DNA of 64,000 bases, from assembly GCF_934424005.1 (NCBI RefSeq), contig NZ_CAKRXI010000014.1, positions 1 through 64,000 of the forward strand. Direction: 5' to 3'. Made by a program: the position numbers and the translations under genes. The notes below the pieces were generated by a model. That model made no database searches, was not told the DNA's origin, and saw only the letters and a program-made list of their open reading frames with translations. The stretch is from an uncultured Blautia sp. (GTDB lineage Bacteria; Bacillota; Clostridia; Lachnospirales; Lachnospiraceae). Shown piece after piece: positions 36,136 to 44,152 of this stretch. Numbering within the stretch: position 1 is the stretch's first letter; every line of letters starts with the position of its first letter.

Positions 36136-37584
36136 CTACAGATTCAGATAATTATAGACAACTCTGGATATGTTTCGAATGTTGGCGATTGCATTGGACG
36201 CATTCTCCGACATCACACACAGAATATATGTTGTTTTTGTTCCATATACAATTGCGATATCATGCTGGTCTTCATCCGTCTCACCGGTCTTATTAGCAGT
36301 TGGAACGTCTACACCAAGTCCTTCCGGAATCTTAGATGTATTCTGCTGATTTTTCAGGAGATCCAACATCTCTTCTGATGCCTCTTTGCTCACACATTCT
36401 CCTCTGTAGATCCGTTCAAGAAGTTTTCCACAGTCTGTAACTGTTGTCTGATTATGCCCACCAAGTGTAATGAGTTTCGATGCTGACGGATGCAGTGTGC
36501 TCTGATAACTGGTCTTCGTATATCCCTCTTTTTTCAGATATTTATTTACCTGTTTTGCCCCATCTATAAAATCATATGTATCTGACTGCAATCTTCCCAG
36601 TTCATTACAGGATTCATTATCGCTGACCGTGATCATGTTCCACAGAAGTGTATTCACTTTGTCCTGTACTTTTGTATTATCCACTGTTGTTTTCATCTGT
36701 GCAGCTTCATTTTTCAGAACATCATCCATATCCTGATATGTTTTTGCCATAACAAATGCTTTGATCAGACTTGCCGAGTATAATGGTTTATCATTCAGTG
36801 CAAAATCTTCATTACTCTCAAGATCTTTTACATAAACACTCCATTCCCCGTCATATCCGGAAATCATGGCTTCCAGCTGTGGTTTCAACGTATCGATACC
36901 AAGATTTTCCAGACCGGTCACCTTGCCAGTCTCATCTACCGGAAATCCATCTTCTGTCATGCCGGCTTCCTGCACCAGCACTCCATTTGTTCCTCCAAAA
37001 TAATAAAGCCCAGAAAACTTCTGTCCGTTCGAAGTCATTTCCAATTCATGTGTTCCCGGTTCCGTGACCATTTTGCCATTTTCGTCAAAATAATAATAAC
37101 CGTCATAGGTTGTTTTATCGACCGTATAATTACTGATATAGCGCACCTGCGGTGCTGCCGTCAGTTTACCCAGATTATTGACCATATAGTATCCGTCAAA
37201 TTCCACTGGCTCTTCTGCATTATCTGGATTTTCTGAGCAGCTGAGTTTTGTGAGCTTCACCATATGTGAACTGCCAGCCTGAAAGCAGCCACTTTCATCA
37301 TGATAATAAAAGCCATCCAAAACGGTTCCATCTATTTTGACATGATCAAAATAATGAACTGCTGCTGTATCGTCCTTACTTCCATCATCTTTCAGACAGT
37401 AAAATCCATCACTTTTCATCAGATACTTTTCTGAACCATCATTGATCGGACGAATCTGTGCTTCATCCGTTACAGAAAGCATGCTGCTTGCCGATACCGG
37501 CAGTATCCCTGACATTCCCAATGTTATTACAGTCAGTCCAGCTGTCAAAAATTTCCATCTTCTCAAACTGTTTCCAGTTTTCAT
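36136..37584 (-). CDS. Secreted class A beta-lactamase-fold serine hydrolase with cell-wall-binding-like repeats
   Basis: 482 residues. A signal peptide (MKTGNSLRRWKFLTAGLTVITLG to SAS) precedes four or five repeats of the form GFYxxDxxGx / GYYYFDENGK (about 60-205), like choline-binding repeats. The C-terminal catalytic part has the class A order: SASLIK (SxxK, about residue 276), VSDNES (SDN) and NKTGET (KTG). It probably acts on peptidoglycan or as a penicillin-interacting enzyme outside the cell. True beta-lactamase activity is not certain, and the E166 region cannot be placed. Confidence 0.85.
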   Translation of the reverse strand: MKTGNSLRRWKFLTAGLTVITLGMSGILPVSASSMLSVTDEAQIRPINDGSEKYLMKSDGFYCLKDDGSKDDTAAVHYFDHVKIDGTVLDGFYYHDESGCFQAGSSHMVKLTKLSCSENPDNAEEPVEFDGYYMVNNLGKLTAAPQVRYISNYTVDKTTYDGYYYFDENGKMVTEPGTHELEMTSNGQKFSGLYYFGGTNGVLVQEAGMTEDGFPVDETGKVTGLENLGIDTLKPQLEAMISGYDGEWSVYVKDLESNEDFALNDKPLYSASLIKAFVMAKTYQDMDDVLKNEAAQMKTTVDNTKVQDKVNTLLWNMITVSDNESCNELGRLQSDTYDFIDGAKQVNKYLKKEGYTKTSYQSTLHPSASKLITLGGHNQTTVTDCGKLLERIYRGECVSKEASEEMLDLLKNQQNTSKIPEGLGVDVPTANKTGETDEDQHDIAIVYGTKTTYILCVMSENASNAIANIRNISRVVYNYLNL

Positions 37585-37675
37585 GTATTTCTCCTTTTTT
37601 GTATATTCTTTCTGATGCTTTGTTCACAGTATTTTCAATCTCTTCTGCATCTTCTTTTCAATAGTAATTGAACAT

Positions 37676-37703
37676 AGTATACCTGATATTTTCTTTCTGT
37701 CAA
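37676..37703 (-). promoter_or_regulatory. Promoter of the serine hydrolase gene
   Basis: Minus-strand TTGACA (37698-37703), 16 bases, TATACT (37676-37681), about 92 bases before the ATG. Confidence 0.7.
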
Positions 37704-37747
37704 GCAGACATATTTTGTCAGATTCCCGGCATCTTCTTTCTACCAGT

Positions 37748-40108
37748 TTATTTCTTTTCTTCCCTTTTCCAGAAAGCTCCAAGCTGCTGTTCTACATTTT
37801 CCAGAATGCAGACAGCCGCATCATTCCATTCTCGGGGAAACAGCATCCTGTAGTCCCGACCTGTAAATCTTTCATCCATCAGAAGAATCGTCCCCCTGTC
37901 TTTTCTGGTCCGTATGACTCTGCCTGCTGCCTGTAATACTTTGTTCATTCCGGGATAACGATACGCATAATCAAACCCCTGCTCTCCTTTTGCATCATAA
38001 TATTCTTTCAGGATTTCGCGCTCACAACTCACCTGTGGCAGACCAGTTCCAATGACAGCCGCTCCGATCAGACGATTTCCGATCAGGTCGATTCCTTCTG
38101 AAAAAATTCCTCCCATCACACAGAAACCGACAAGCGTATCTGCACTTTCTTCTGTAAATTCTTCAAGAAATTCCTCTCTTTCTCTTTCCGTCATTGAAGC
38201 ATGCTGACAGATACATCTCACCCATCCCGAGGAAAATTCCTCCTGATAAACCTGCCATACATCATCCATCAGCTTATAAGATGGAAAAAACACCATATAA
38301 TTTCCTTTTTTCTGCCAGCTCATTCTTGCAATATATTCCGCGATCTTTCGGTATTCCTCATATCCTCTTCTGGTATACCGACTGCTCACATCCCTGCAGA
38401 TCAAAAGGCATCTGTTTTTCTGTTCAAACGGAGATTCCACATACATCCCAAAATTTTCTTTCCTGGTACTTAACATCCTGCTGTAATATTTGAGCGGCAG
38501 CAAAGTCGCAGAAAAAAATACCGTGCTGATTCCTTTATCCAGACATTTCTGCAGATTTCCCGCAGGATTGACGCAAAACAGCTTCATATAAAATCTGCCA
38601 TCTTCTCCGACTGCCGTATAGACTACATAGTTTTCATCCACCAGTTCTGATATATTCAAAAAATCCCGCACTGTGAAATAAAAATCAAGAATCCCATCCG
38701 TCACTTCCTGTGTCGGCGGTTCTTCCAAAAGCTGATCCATCTCTCCCTGTACAGACAGAAGACTGATTGGAAGTACCCCCGCATTTTCCTGTACCTTCCA
38801 GGAATCACATCCATTCTGCAATTCTTTAAGCTGACTGACCACTTTTCCAAGCTTCTTCCACAGTTTCTGACTGTAGGGTTTTATAAATTTTCGTATTTGT
38901 ATTGTATCTTCAAGGCAGATTGATGCACTGTACATCTCACGACCTCTTTCTACAAGATTATGGGCCTCGTCTATCAGAAACAGGTATTTACCAGATATAT
39001 TTTCTCCGAAAAATCTTTTCAGATATACATTCGGATCAAACACATAATTATAATCGCAGATAACTGCATCCATCCAGACAGACAGATCCAGACTCATTTC
39101 AAACGGACATACCTGCCATTTTTCTGCCTGTCGAAGAATCGTTTCCCTGTCAAACGACTGCTCGTTTGTCCACAATTCATATACTGCATCATTGATTCTG
39201 TCATAATGCCCCTTCGCATAAGGACATGTCTCTGGATTGCATTCTGGTTTTTCGCAGAAGCAAAGCTTCTCTTTCGCTGTGATCGTAACTGTCTTAAAAA
39301 GTAACCCGTTCTTTCTCAGAATTTCAAATGCATCCTGTGCAACAGTCCTTGTAATCGTCCTGGCCGTCAAATAAAAAAGTGTTTCCGCTTTTCCCTCTCC
39401 AATTGAACGGACCGCCGGAAAAACAGCTGACATCGTTTTACCAACACCAGTCGGCGCCTGAATAAAAATCTGTTCTTTTCTGGAAATTGCATGGTAAATC
39501 CCCGCAACCATCTCTTTCTGTCCTTTTCGATAAATAAATGGAAATTCCAGTTTTTCCATCGACCGATTTCGTTCCTCTCGCCATTTCATCTGATAAGAAA
39601 GCCATTTGTGATAAGAATCCAACAGTCTCTGGTACCAGCTCTCCAGTTCTTCCCTGGTCATCGTTTCCCTGAAACGCTTGATCATCTCCGTATCCAAATG
39701 TGCATACGTCATCTGAACATCAATCTCTTCCAATCCATGATCATCCAGATAGATCCAGGCATAGCAGAGCGCCTGTGCACGATGTACCAGGACCGGTTCC
39801 GCAAGCAGTTCCAGATTCTTGTACACACCTTTGATCTCATCAATGCAGATTTTCTCGTTCTGCGTAAAAATTCCGTCTGCACGTCCTTCCACCCGCAGGA
39901 TCAAATCCTCATATTCTGTGTCTTTTTTCAGTGAAACTTCGGCCTGATAGTGGCTTCCCATCTGCTTCTGGATTTTTCGGTGCAGACGGCTTCCTTTCAG
40001 CATTGCTTCTTTATCGCCTGCTGTGCCGCCACTTTCCAGATCACCATTTCTTAATATAAACTCTACCAGGTTACGAACCGAAATACGGATTACCGGTTTT
40101 TCCATCAT
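37748..40108 (-). CDS. PD-(D/E)XK nuclease - XPD/DinG-like helicase fusion
   Basis: 786 residues. The first ~190 contain a nuclease-like core: GRADGIF (Asp78) and CIDEIKG (Glu91-x-Lys93) with a downstream RAQALCYAWIY helix, as in RecB/Cas4-type PD-(D/E)XK folds. Walker A QAPTGVGKT (218-225) starts the superfamily 2 helicase. The iron-sulfur insertion shows CFCEKPECNPETC and a later C, followed by FLIDEAHNL (DEAH box) and C-terminal motifs GIFSEGIDL and QAAGRVIRTRKDRG. It is probably a 5'-3' DNA helicase for repair. ATG 40108 and 40105 are both possible. A terminator separates it from the HPr-like gene. Confidence 0.88.
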   Translation of the reverse strand: MMEKPVIRISVRNLVEFILRNGDLESGGTAGDKEAMLKGSRLHRKIQKQMGSHYQAEVSLKKDTEYEDLILRVEGRADGIFTQNEKICIDEIKGVYKNLELLAEPVLVHRAQALCYAWIYLDDHGLEEIDVQMTYAHLDTEMIKRFRETMTREELESWYQRLLDSYHKWLSYQMKWREERNRSMEKLEFPFIYRKGQKEMVAGIYHAISRKEQIFIQAPTGVGKTMSAVFPAVRSIGEGKAETLFYLTARTITRTVAQDAFEILRKNGLLFKTVTITAKEKLCFCEKPECNPETCPYAKGHYDRINDAVYELWTNEQSFDRETILRQAEKWQVCPFEMSLDLSVWMDAVICDYNYVFDPNVYLKRFFGENISGKYLFLIDEAHNLVERGREMYSASICLEDTIQIRKFIKPYSQKLWKKLGKVVSQLKELQNGCDSWKVQENAGVLPISLLSVQGEMDQLLEEPPTQEVTDGILDFYFTVRDFLNISELVDENYVVYTAVGEDGRFYMKLFCVNPAGNLQKCLDKGISTVFFSATLLPLKYYSRMLSTRKENFGMYVESPFEQKNRCLLICRDVSSRYTRRGYEEYRKIAEYIARMSWQKKGNYMVFFPSYKLMDDVWQVYQEEFSSGWVRCICQHASMTEREREEFLEEFTEESADTLVGFCVMGGIFSEGIDLIGNRLIGAAVIGTGLPQVSCEREILKEYYDAKGEQGFDYAYRYPGMNKVLQAAGRVIRTRKDRGTILLMDERFTGRDYRMLFPREWNDAAVCILENVEQQLGAFWKREEKK

Positions 40109-40167
40109 TCTCCTGCCTTCTATAAAAATGCTGCCATTCCTAAAGCCAGCTCAGTATCTTATTACAC

Positions 40168-40201
40168 AAAAAGGCGCATACCCGTTCCCGGAATACGCGC
40201 C
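40168..40201 (-). terminator. Terminator of the HPr-like gene
   Basis: Minus-strand GGCGCGTA/TATGCGCC stem (8 pairs, one G.T) followed by TTTTT, 20 bases after the stop. Confidence 0.88.
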
Positions 40202-40220
40202 CCTGTTTACTGTTCACCTA

Positions 40221-40448
40221 TTATGCTACAGCAAATTTTGCCATTACTTCATTAAATCTCTGACTCTCACCATAGCATCTTACTGTAAGTTCTCTGGTAA
40301 GATCCATGCTCAGAATACCTAAAAGAGATTTGGCATCAATAATAATTCTGTTATAGGAAATGTCGATATCAAAATCGCATTTGGTGGCTTCATTTACAAA
40401 TTCCTTTACATCTTCCGTCGCATTTAATCTAATATGTCTTTCAACCAT
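40221..40448 (-). CDS. HPr-like protein without the catalytic histidine
   Basis: 75 residues with the HPr fold pattern. Aligned to B. subtilis HPr, the Ser46 region is kept (DAKSLLGILSM, Ser41 here, for KSIMGVMSL), but the GxHARP loop that carries His15 is replaced by ATEDVKEF. It cannot act as a PTS phosphocarrier but could be a serine-phosphorylated regulator, as Crh is in Bacillus. It is a single-gene unit with GGAGG before the ATG and its own terminator. Confidence 0.8.
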   Translation of the reverse strand: MVERHIRLNATEDVKEFVNEATKCDFDIDISYNRIIIDAKSLLGILSMDLTRELTVRCYGESQRFNEVMAKFAVA

Positions 40449-40625
40449 ATGCTTATCCTCCTGTATCAGACTTTAGGCGTATTTTGTCACTACGAGGAGA
40501 ATTTGTCAACAGACTTAAAATTTTATTCATATTTTTCAATAAATTTCATAATTTTGAATTTCTATAGCACAAATTTTTGTGATTTTTTCTAGTGGAATTC
40601 TATCATATTTGAACAAAATTTGAAA

Positions 40626-40657
40626 GAGAAAAAGATCCGGTTCGGCGCCGGATCTTT
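40626..40657 (-). terminator. Terminator of aspartate kinase gene
   Basis: AAAGATCCGG (40631-40640) pairs with CCGGATCTTT (40648-40657), followed on the minus strand by TTTTTC. Confidence 0.92.
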
Positions 40658-40680
40658 CTTTTTATTCCGATTTTTCTTAT

Positions 40681-42000
40681 TTACATCTGTGTCAAAACAA
40701 AAATATCATAAATTGCTTTTACAGCTGTTTCGAAATCTCTGTTTTCCACACCAATGATAATATTCAACTCACTGGATCCCTGATCGATCATTTTAACATT
40801 AACATGGGCATGTGCCAGTGCAGAAAATACACGTCCTGCAGTACCTCTCTGAGATTTCATTCCACGTCCTACCACCGCGATCAGTGCAAGATCGGACTCC
40901 ATTTCCACAAAATCCGGCTGTACTGCACGATGAATACCTGCGATTACCTGCTGTTCTTTTTCTTCAAACTCATCCTGATGAACATATATCGTCATCGTAT
41001 CGATTCCGGATGGAACATGTTCAAAGTTGATTCCCTGATCTTCAAATACCTGAAGAACTTTTCTTCCAAAACCAACTTCACTGTTCATCATGGACTTTTC
41101 AATATTGATCGAACAGAAACCTTTTTTGCCTGCAATACCTGTAATCACATATTTCGGCTTGCGGCAGGTACTCTCTACAATAAACGTTCCCTTGTCTTCC
41201 GGACGGTTTGTGTTACGGATATTGATCGGAATACCTTCTTTACGAACCGGGAAGATTGCATCTTCATGAAGAACAGTTGCTCCCATATAAGAAAGCTCTC
41301 GAAGCTCCCGATATGTGATAGTCTCGATCACTGCCGGGTTCTCAACGATTCTCGGATCTGTTACCAGGAATCCGGAAACATCTGTCCAGTTTTCATAAAT
41401 ATCTGCATGAATTGCTTTTGCCACCAGAGAACCTGTAACATCAGAACCGCCTCTTGAAAACGTCTTAACAGTTCCATCTTCCATTCCACCATAAAATCCT
41501 GGAATAACAGCTCTTTCGCATTTCTGAAGTCGTTTGGCAAGAAGTTTGTCAGTCTTATCGGCATCGAAATTTCCGTTTTTGTCAAATCGAATAACTGTCG
41601 CAGAATCAATAAACTCATATCCAAGGTATGCAGCCATTACTTTACCATTGAGAAATTCTCCACGGGATGCAGCATACTCATTTCCTGCATGTGCCTTAAA
41701 ATCTGCTTCAATCTGCCTGAATTCCTCTTCAAGAGAAAGATCCAGATTCAGTCCTTTAATGATTTCATAAAAGCGGTTTTTGATTTCTGTAAGAATATCG
41801 CTGAAATCTTCACCTGCTTCTGCTTTGTCATAACATGCATATAAAAGATCTGTTACCTTTGTATCTGCGGAAAATCTTTTACCCGGTGCGGACGGTACCA
41901 CATAACGTCTGCTCTCCTCGCTTCTGATAATGTCTCCAACCTTCTGAAACTGTTCCGCATTGGCCAGAGAGCTTCCTCCAAATTTTACAACCTTTTTCAT
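40681..42000 (-). CDS. lysC: Aspartate kinase
   Basis: Phosphorylates aspartate, the first step to lysine, threonine and methionine. 439 residues, monofunctional: KKVVKFGGSSLANAEQF, SRGGSDVTGSLVAKAI, and two C-terminal ACT domains (VIAGI..., MSEVGFGRKVLQVFEDQGI and ALIAVVGRGMKSQRG). The isoform (lysine- or threonine-sensitive) cannot be read from sequence. I start at ATG 42000 (MKKVVKFGGSS); a GTG at 42015 is in frame. A good promoter lies upstream. Confidence 0.95.
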   Translation of the reverse strand: MKKVVKFGGSSLANAEQFQKVGDIIRSEESRRYVVPSAPGKRFSADTKVTDLLYACYDKAEAGEDFSDILTEIKNRFYEIIKGLNLDLSLEEEFRQIEADFKAHAGNEYAASRGEFLNGKVMAAYLGYEFIDSATVIRFDKNGNFDADKTDKLLAKRLQKCERAVIPGFYGGMEDGTVKTFSRGGSDVTGSLVAKAIHADIYENWTDVSGFLVTDPRIVENPAVIETITYRELRELSYMGATVLHEDAIFPVRKEGIPINIRNTNRPEDKGTFIVESTCRKPKYVITGIAGKKGFCSINIEKSMMNSEVGFGRKVLQVFEDQGINFEHVPSGIDTMTIYVHQDEFEEKEQQVIAGIHRAVQPDFVEMESDLALIAVVGRGMKSQRGTAGRVFSALAHAHVNVKMIDQGSSELNIIIGVENRDFETAVKAIYDIFVLTQM

Positions 42001-42087
42001 AATAATACTTCTCACCCTTCTGTTTTCCTGCCGCTGTCACATTCCCTCACAGCAGTTTTTTCTTTTCAGTCAGAAAATCTGTCTTTT

Positions 42088-42116
42088 ATTGTATTGAAAA
42101 ACACAGGGATTTGCAA
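42088..42116 (-). promoter_or_regulatory. Promoter of aspartate kinase
   Basis: Minus-strand TTGCAA (42111-42116), 17 bases, TACAAT (42088-42093). The leader holds a small GCTGT/ACAGC hairpin, but no lysine riboswitch. Confidence 0.7.
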
Positions 42117-42141
42117 GTATTTCTTTATAAAAAACTAATTT

Positions 42142-42423
42142 TTATGCACAATATTCACGGAGAATGCTTTCAAGAGCAGACGCACTGCTTGTATGACATC
42201 TGCAGACCGGGATAGACTTTTTCTTTGCTTCTTCTACCGCACAATTCACCATCTTATGAGAAACAGTGCCTGTAAACAGAATCATAAGATCCGGTGCCCC
42301 GATTTTTTTCTTCATAGCGCCTTTTTCTTTGGCAAATACCTTTGCTTTACACCCATATCCTTTACAGATATCCTCATACTGACATACCATACGTTCATTA
42401 CCACCTACGATCACGATGCTCAT
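42142..42423 (-). CDS. DUF2325 domain protein
   Basis: 93 residues, the size of the single-domain DUF2325 family: MSIVIVGGNERMVCQYEDICKGYG and APDLMILFTGTVSHKMVNCAVEEAKKKSIPVCRCHTSS. It has cysteines and a late His, which could bind metal or nucleotide. I recall such genes next to feoA/feoB in some Clostridia, but no iron transporter is present here. Function unknown. Confidence 0.88.
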   Translation of the reverse strand: MSIVIVGGNERMVCQYEDICKGYGCKAKVFAKEKGAMKKKIGAPDLMILFTGTVSHKMVNCAVEEAKKKSIPVCRCHTSSASALESILREYCA

Positions 42424-42473
42424 ATCATCACCTCTCCTTTTGTTATTCTAAACTAACTCGCATTTTAAAAGTA

Positions 42474-42494
42474 AAGCGGACCATAGATCCGCTT
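42474..42494 (-). terminator. Hairpin between trmO and DUF2325
   Basis: AAGCGGA/TCCGCTT perfect 7-base stem, 7-base loop, followed on the minus strand by TACTTTTAAAA. It most likely ends trmO, 46 bases upstream, though it could lie in a DUF2325 leader. Confidence 0.65.
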
Positions 42495-42506
42495 CATAAG
42501 CTTTGT

Positions 42507-42522
42507 GTTAGTATATGCTAAC
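42507..42522. promoter_or_regulatory. Inverted repeat GTTAG-N6-CTAAC
   Basis: A perfect 5-base inverted repeat between trmO and the DUF2325 gene; the form TTAGNNNNNNCTAA resembles DtxR/IdeR-type operators. Confidence 0.4.
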
Positions 42523-42539
42523 TGTATATAAAAATATTA

Positions 42540-43265
42540 TCATACATTGTTTTGTTTGTCAAAGGATTTTTGCGATGAAAATTCTGTCACATCACAAACC
42601 GTCAGTATATCATCTCTCACCTGAAAATGAATATCCTTATGTCCATATGCCAGTCCATACACTTTATCCGGTCTGTTCTGATAACGTGGACGTGGATCAT
42701 TCGCCAGTACCTCAAGAAGTGCCTCTCTCTGTCCCGTTGGAATTTCTTTTATCAGTTCTTCCGGAAATTCCACCTGTAGCCGATAATCTCTGATATGATC
42801 CGTAAATCCTCCCTTTGCATCCGGATGACTGTCTGCATAAGGAAGATATGGTTTGATATCATAAATCGGTGTTCCATTCATCAGATCCGCACCTGATATA
42901 TGCAGAATTGGTCCAAGTTCCTGATCAAATTCTATCTTTTCCAGTTTCACAGAAGAAAGCCCCAGATTATTCGGACGAAACGGAGATCGTGTTGCAAATA
43001 CTCCCATCCTGGTATTTCCGCCAAGTCGCGGCGGTCTTACCGTCGGCGACCAGGTATCTCTTACCGCTTCCGAAAACTGCCAGATCAGCCAGATATAACT
43101 GTATTCTTCCAATCCGCGCAAAGCTTCTGCTACTCGATATTCCGGTTCAAATACAATCGTTGCCTTCAATGCTTCCAAACGGTTACTCTGATGCGGTATT
43201 CCAAATTTAGTCGGAAAATCATTATGAATCCTTGCAATAACCTTCATTTCGTATACTTCTGACAT
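42540..43265 (-). CDS. trmO: tRNA (N6-threonylcarbamoyladenosine37-N6)-methyltransferase
   Basis: TrmO (TsaA/YaeB) methylates t6A37 in tRNA-Thr with SAM. 241 residues with the TsaA beta-barrel motifs: DFPTKFGIPHQSN, VFEPEYRVAEALRGLEEYSYIWLIW, TRMGVFATRSPFRPNNLGLS and DLMNGTPIYDIKPYLPYADS. The inner ATG 43265 fits AGGAG by 7 bases; the first ATG (43271) lies 1 base from it. The gene follows a patatin-like gene by 27 bases, in the larB operon. Confidence 0.92.
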   Translation of the reverse strand: MSEVYEMKVIARIHNDFPTKFGIPHQSNRLEALKATIVFEPEYRVAEALRGLEEYSYIWLIWQFSEAVRDTWSPTVRPPRLGGNTRMGVFATRSPFRPNNLGLSSVKLEKIEFDQELGPILHISGADLMNGTPIYDIKPYLPYADSHPDAKGGFTDHIRDYRLQVEFPEELIKEIPTGQREALLEVLANDPRPRYQNRPDKVYGLAYGHKDIHFQVRDDILTVCDVTEFSSQKSFDKQNNV

Positions 43266-43292
43266 GAACATCTCCTGTTTTTCTGCTTCTAT

Positions 43293-44144
43293 TTATACTT
43301 CCGGCAAGTTCATCCAGTCTTTCAGTGCTTTCATACGGATACGGGCATCTTTTCCTCCCAGATCATATACCTGCTGAATGACCTCCAGATTATTTTCCAT
43401 TCGACTGATATCCAGTTTCTTATCCGGCTGGATCACGAATACCTCACCTTTCCGTTCAAGTTCCTTAATAACATCCAGACTATGATTATAAACATTATGT
43501 CTGTTCTGCAGTGTATGCACAAATTCCGGATATTTGTGATAGCGTATTTCCGCCATTTTTACATTTTCCGGTTTTTTAACAAAACCGGTTTCTCTGGTAA
43601 GTACGACTACGATCCGGTCATATCCCATCTTTTTAAATGCCTCCACGGGAATGCTGTCCGCACATCCTCCATCAAGAAGTTTCATTCCTTTATAATTTAC
43701 AATTTTAGATACATACGGCATCGATGCAGATGCGCGCATCGCATCGATCTGTGTCATCATATCTGTGATCTTGATATATTCTGCCTTTCCTGTTTCTACA
43801 TTTGTACTGGTCGCATAAAACTCTGTATCTGATTTGATAAATGCTTCATAGTCAAACGGATCCAGGCGTTCCGGAATATCATGATAGCAAAATTGTTTTC
43901 CTACTACTTCTCCTGTATGCAGAAAACTCCACCAGCTCATAAAATGTTTATCGTTACGATATTTTCTGAAATAACGAAGACTTCTTCCTTTCTGACCGGA
44001 TACAAAAGAGCAGCCATGCAGTGCTCCCGCAGAAACACCGATCACTCCGTCAAAATGTATCCCCTGTTCCAAAAAAACATCCAGCACTCCGGCTGTATAG
44101 ATTCCGCGCATTGCGCCGCCTTCCAAAACAAGTCCTGTTTTCAT
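43293..44144 (-). CDS. Patatin-like phospholipase
   Basis: 283 residues, patatin fold with Ser-Asp dyad: oxyanion loop GLVLEGGAMRGIYTAG, nucleophile GVSAGAL (GxSxG) and LDGGCADSIPV (DGG). It resembles E. coli YjjU. The natural lipid is unknown. ATG 44144 is preceded by GAGGTGAG; the start at 44171 overlaps the larC end. It follows larC by 8 bases. Confidence 0.9.
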   Translation of the reverse strand: MKTGLVLEGGAMRGIYTAGVLDVFLEQGIHFDGVIGVSAGALHGCSFVSGQKGRSLRYFRKYRNDKHFMSWWSFLHTGEVVGKQFCYHDIPERLDPFDYEAFIKSDTEFYATSTNVETGKAEYIKITDMMTQIDAMRASASMPYVSKIVNYKGMKLLDGGCADSIPVEAFKKMGYDRIVVVLTRETGFVKKPENVKMAEIRYHKYPEFVHTLQNRHNVYNHSLDVIKELERKGEVFVIQPDKKLDISRMENNLEVIQQVYDLGGKDARIRMKALKDWMNLPEV

Positions 44145-44152
44145 CTTCTGTC

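Noticed and set aside
40449-40680. Lysine riboswitch for aspartate kinase
   Set aside because: The region is downstream of lysC; its actual leader (42001-42085) is too short and lacks lysine-box elements.
42142-42423. feoAB iron transport locus
   Set aside because: Only the DUF2325 protein is present; no FeoA or FeoB is encoded nearby.
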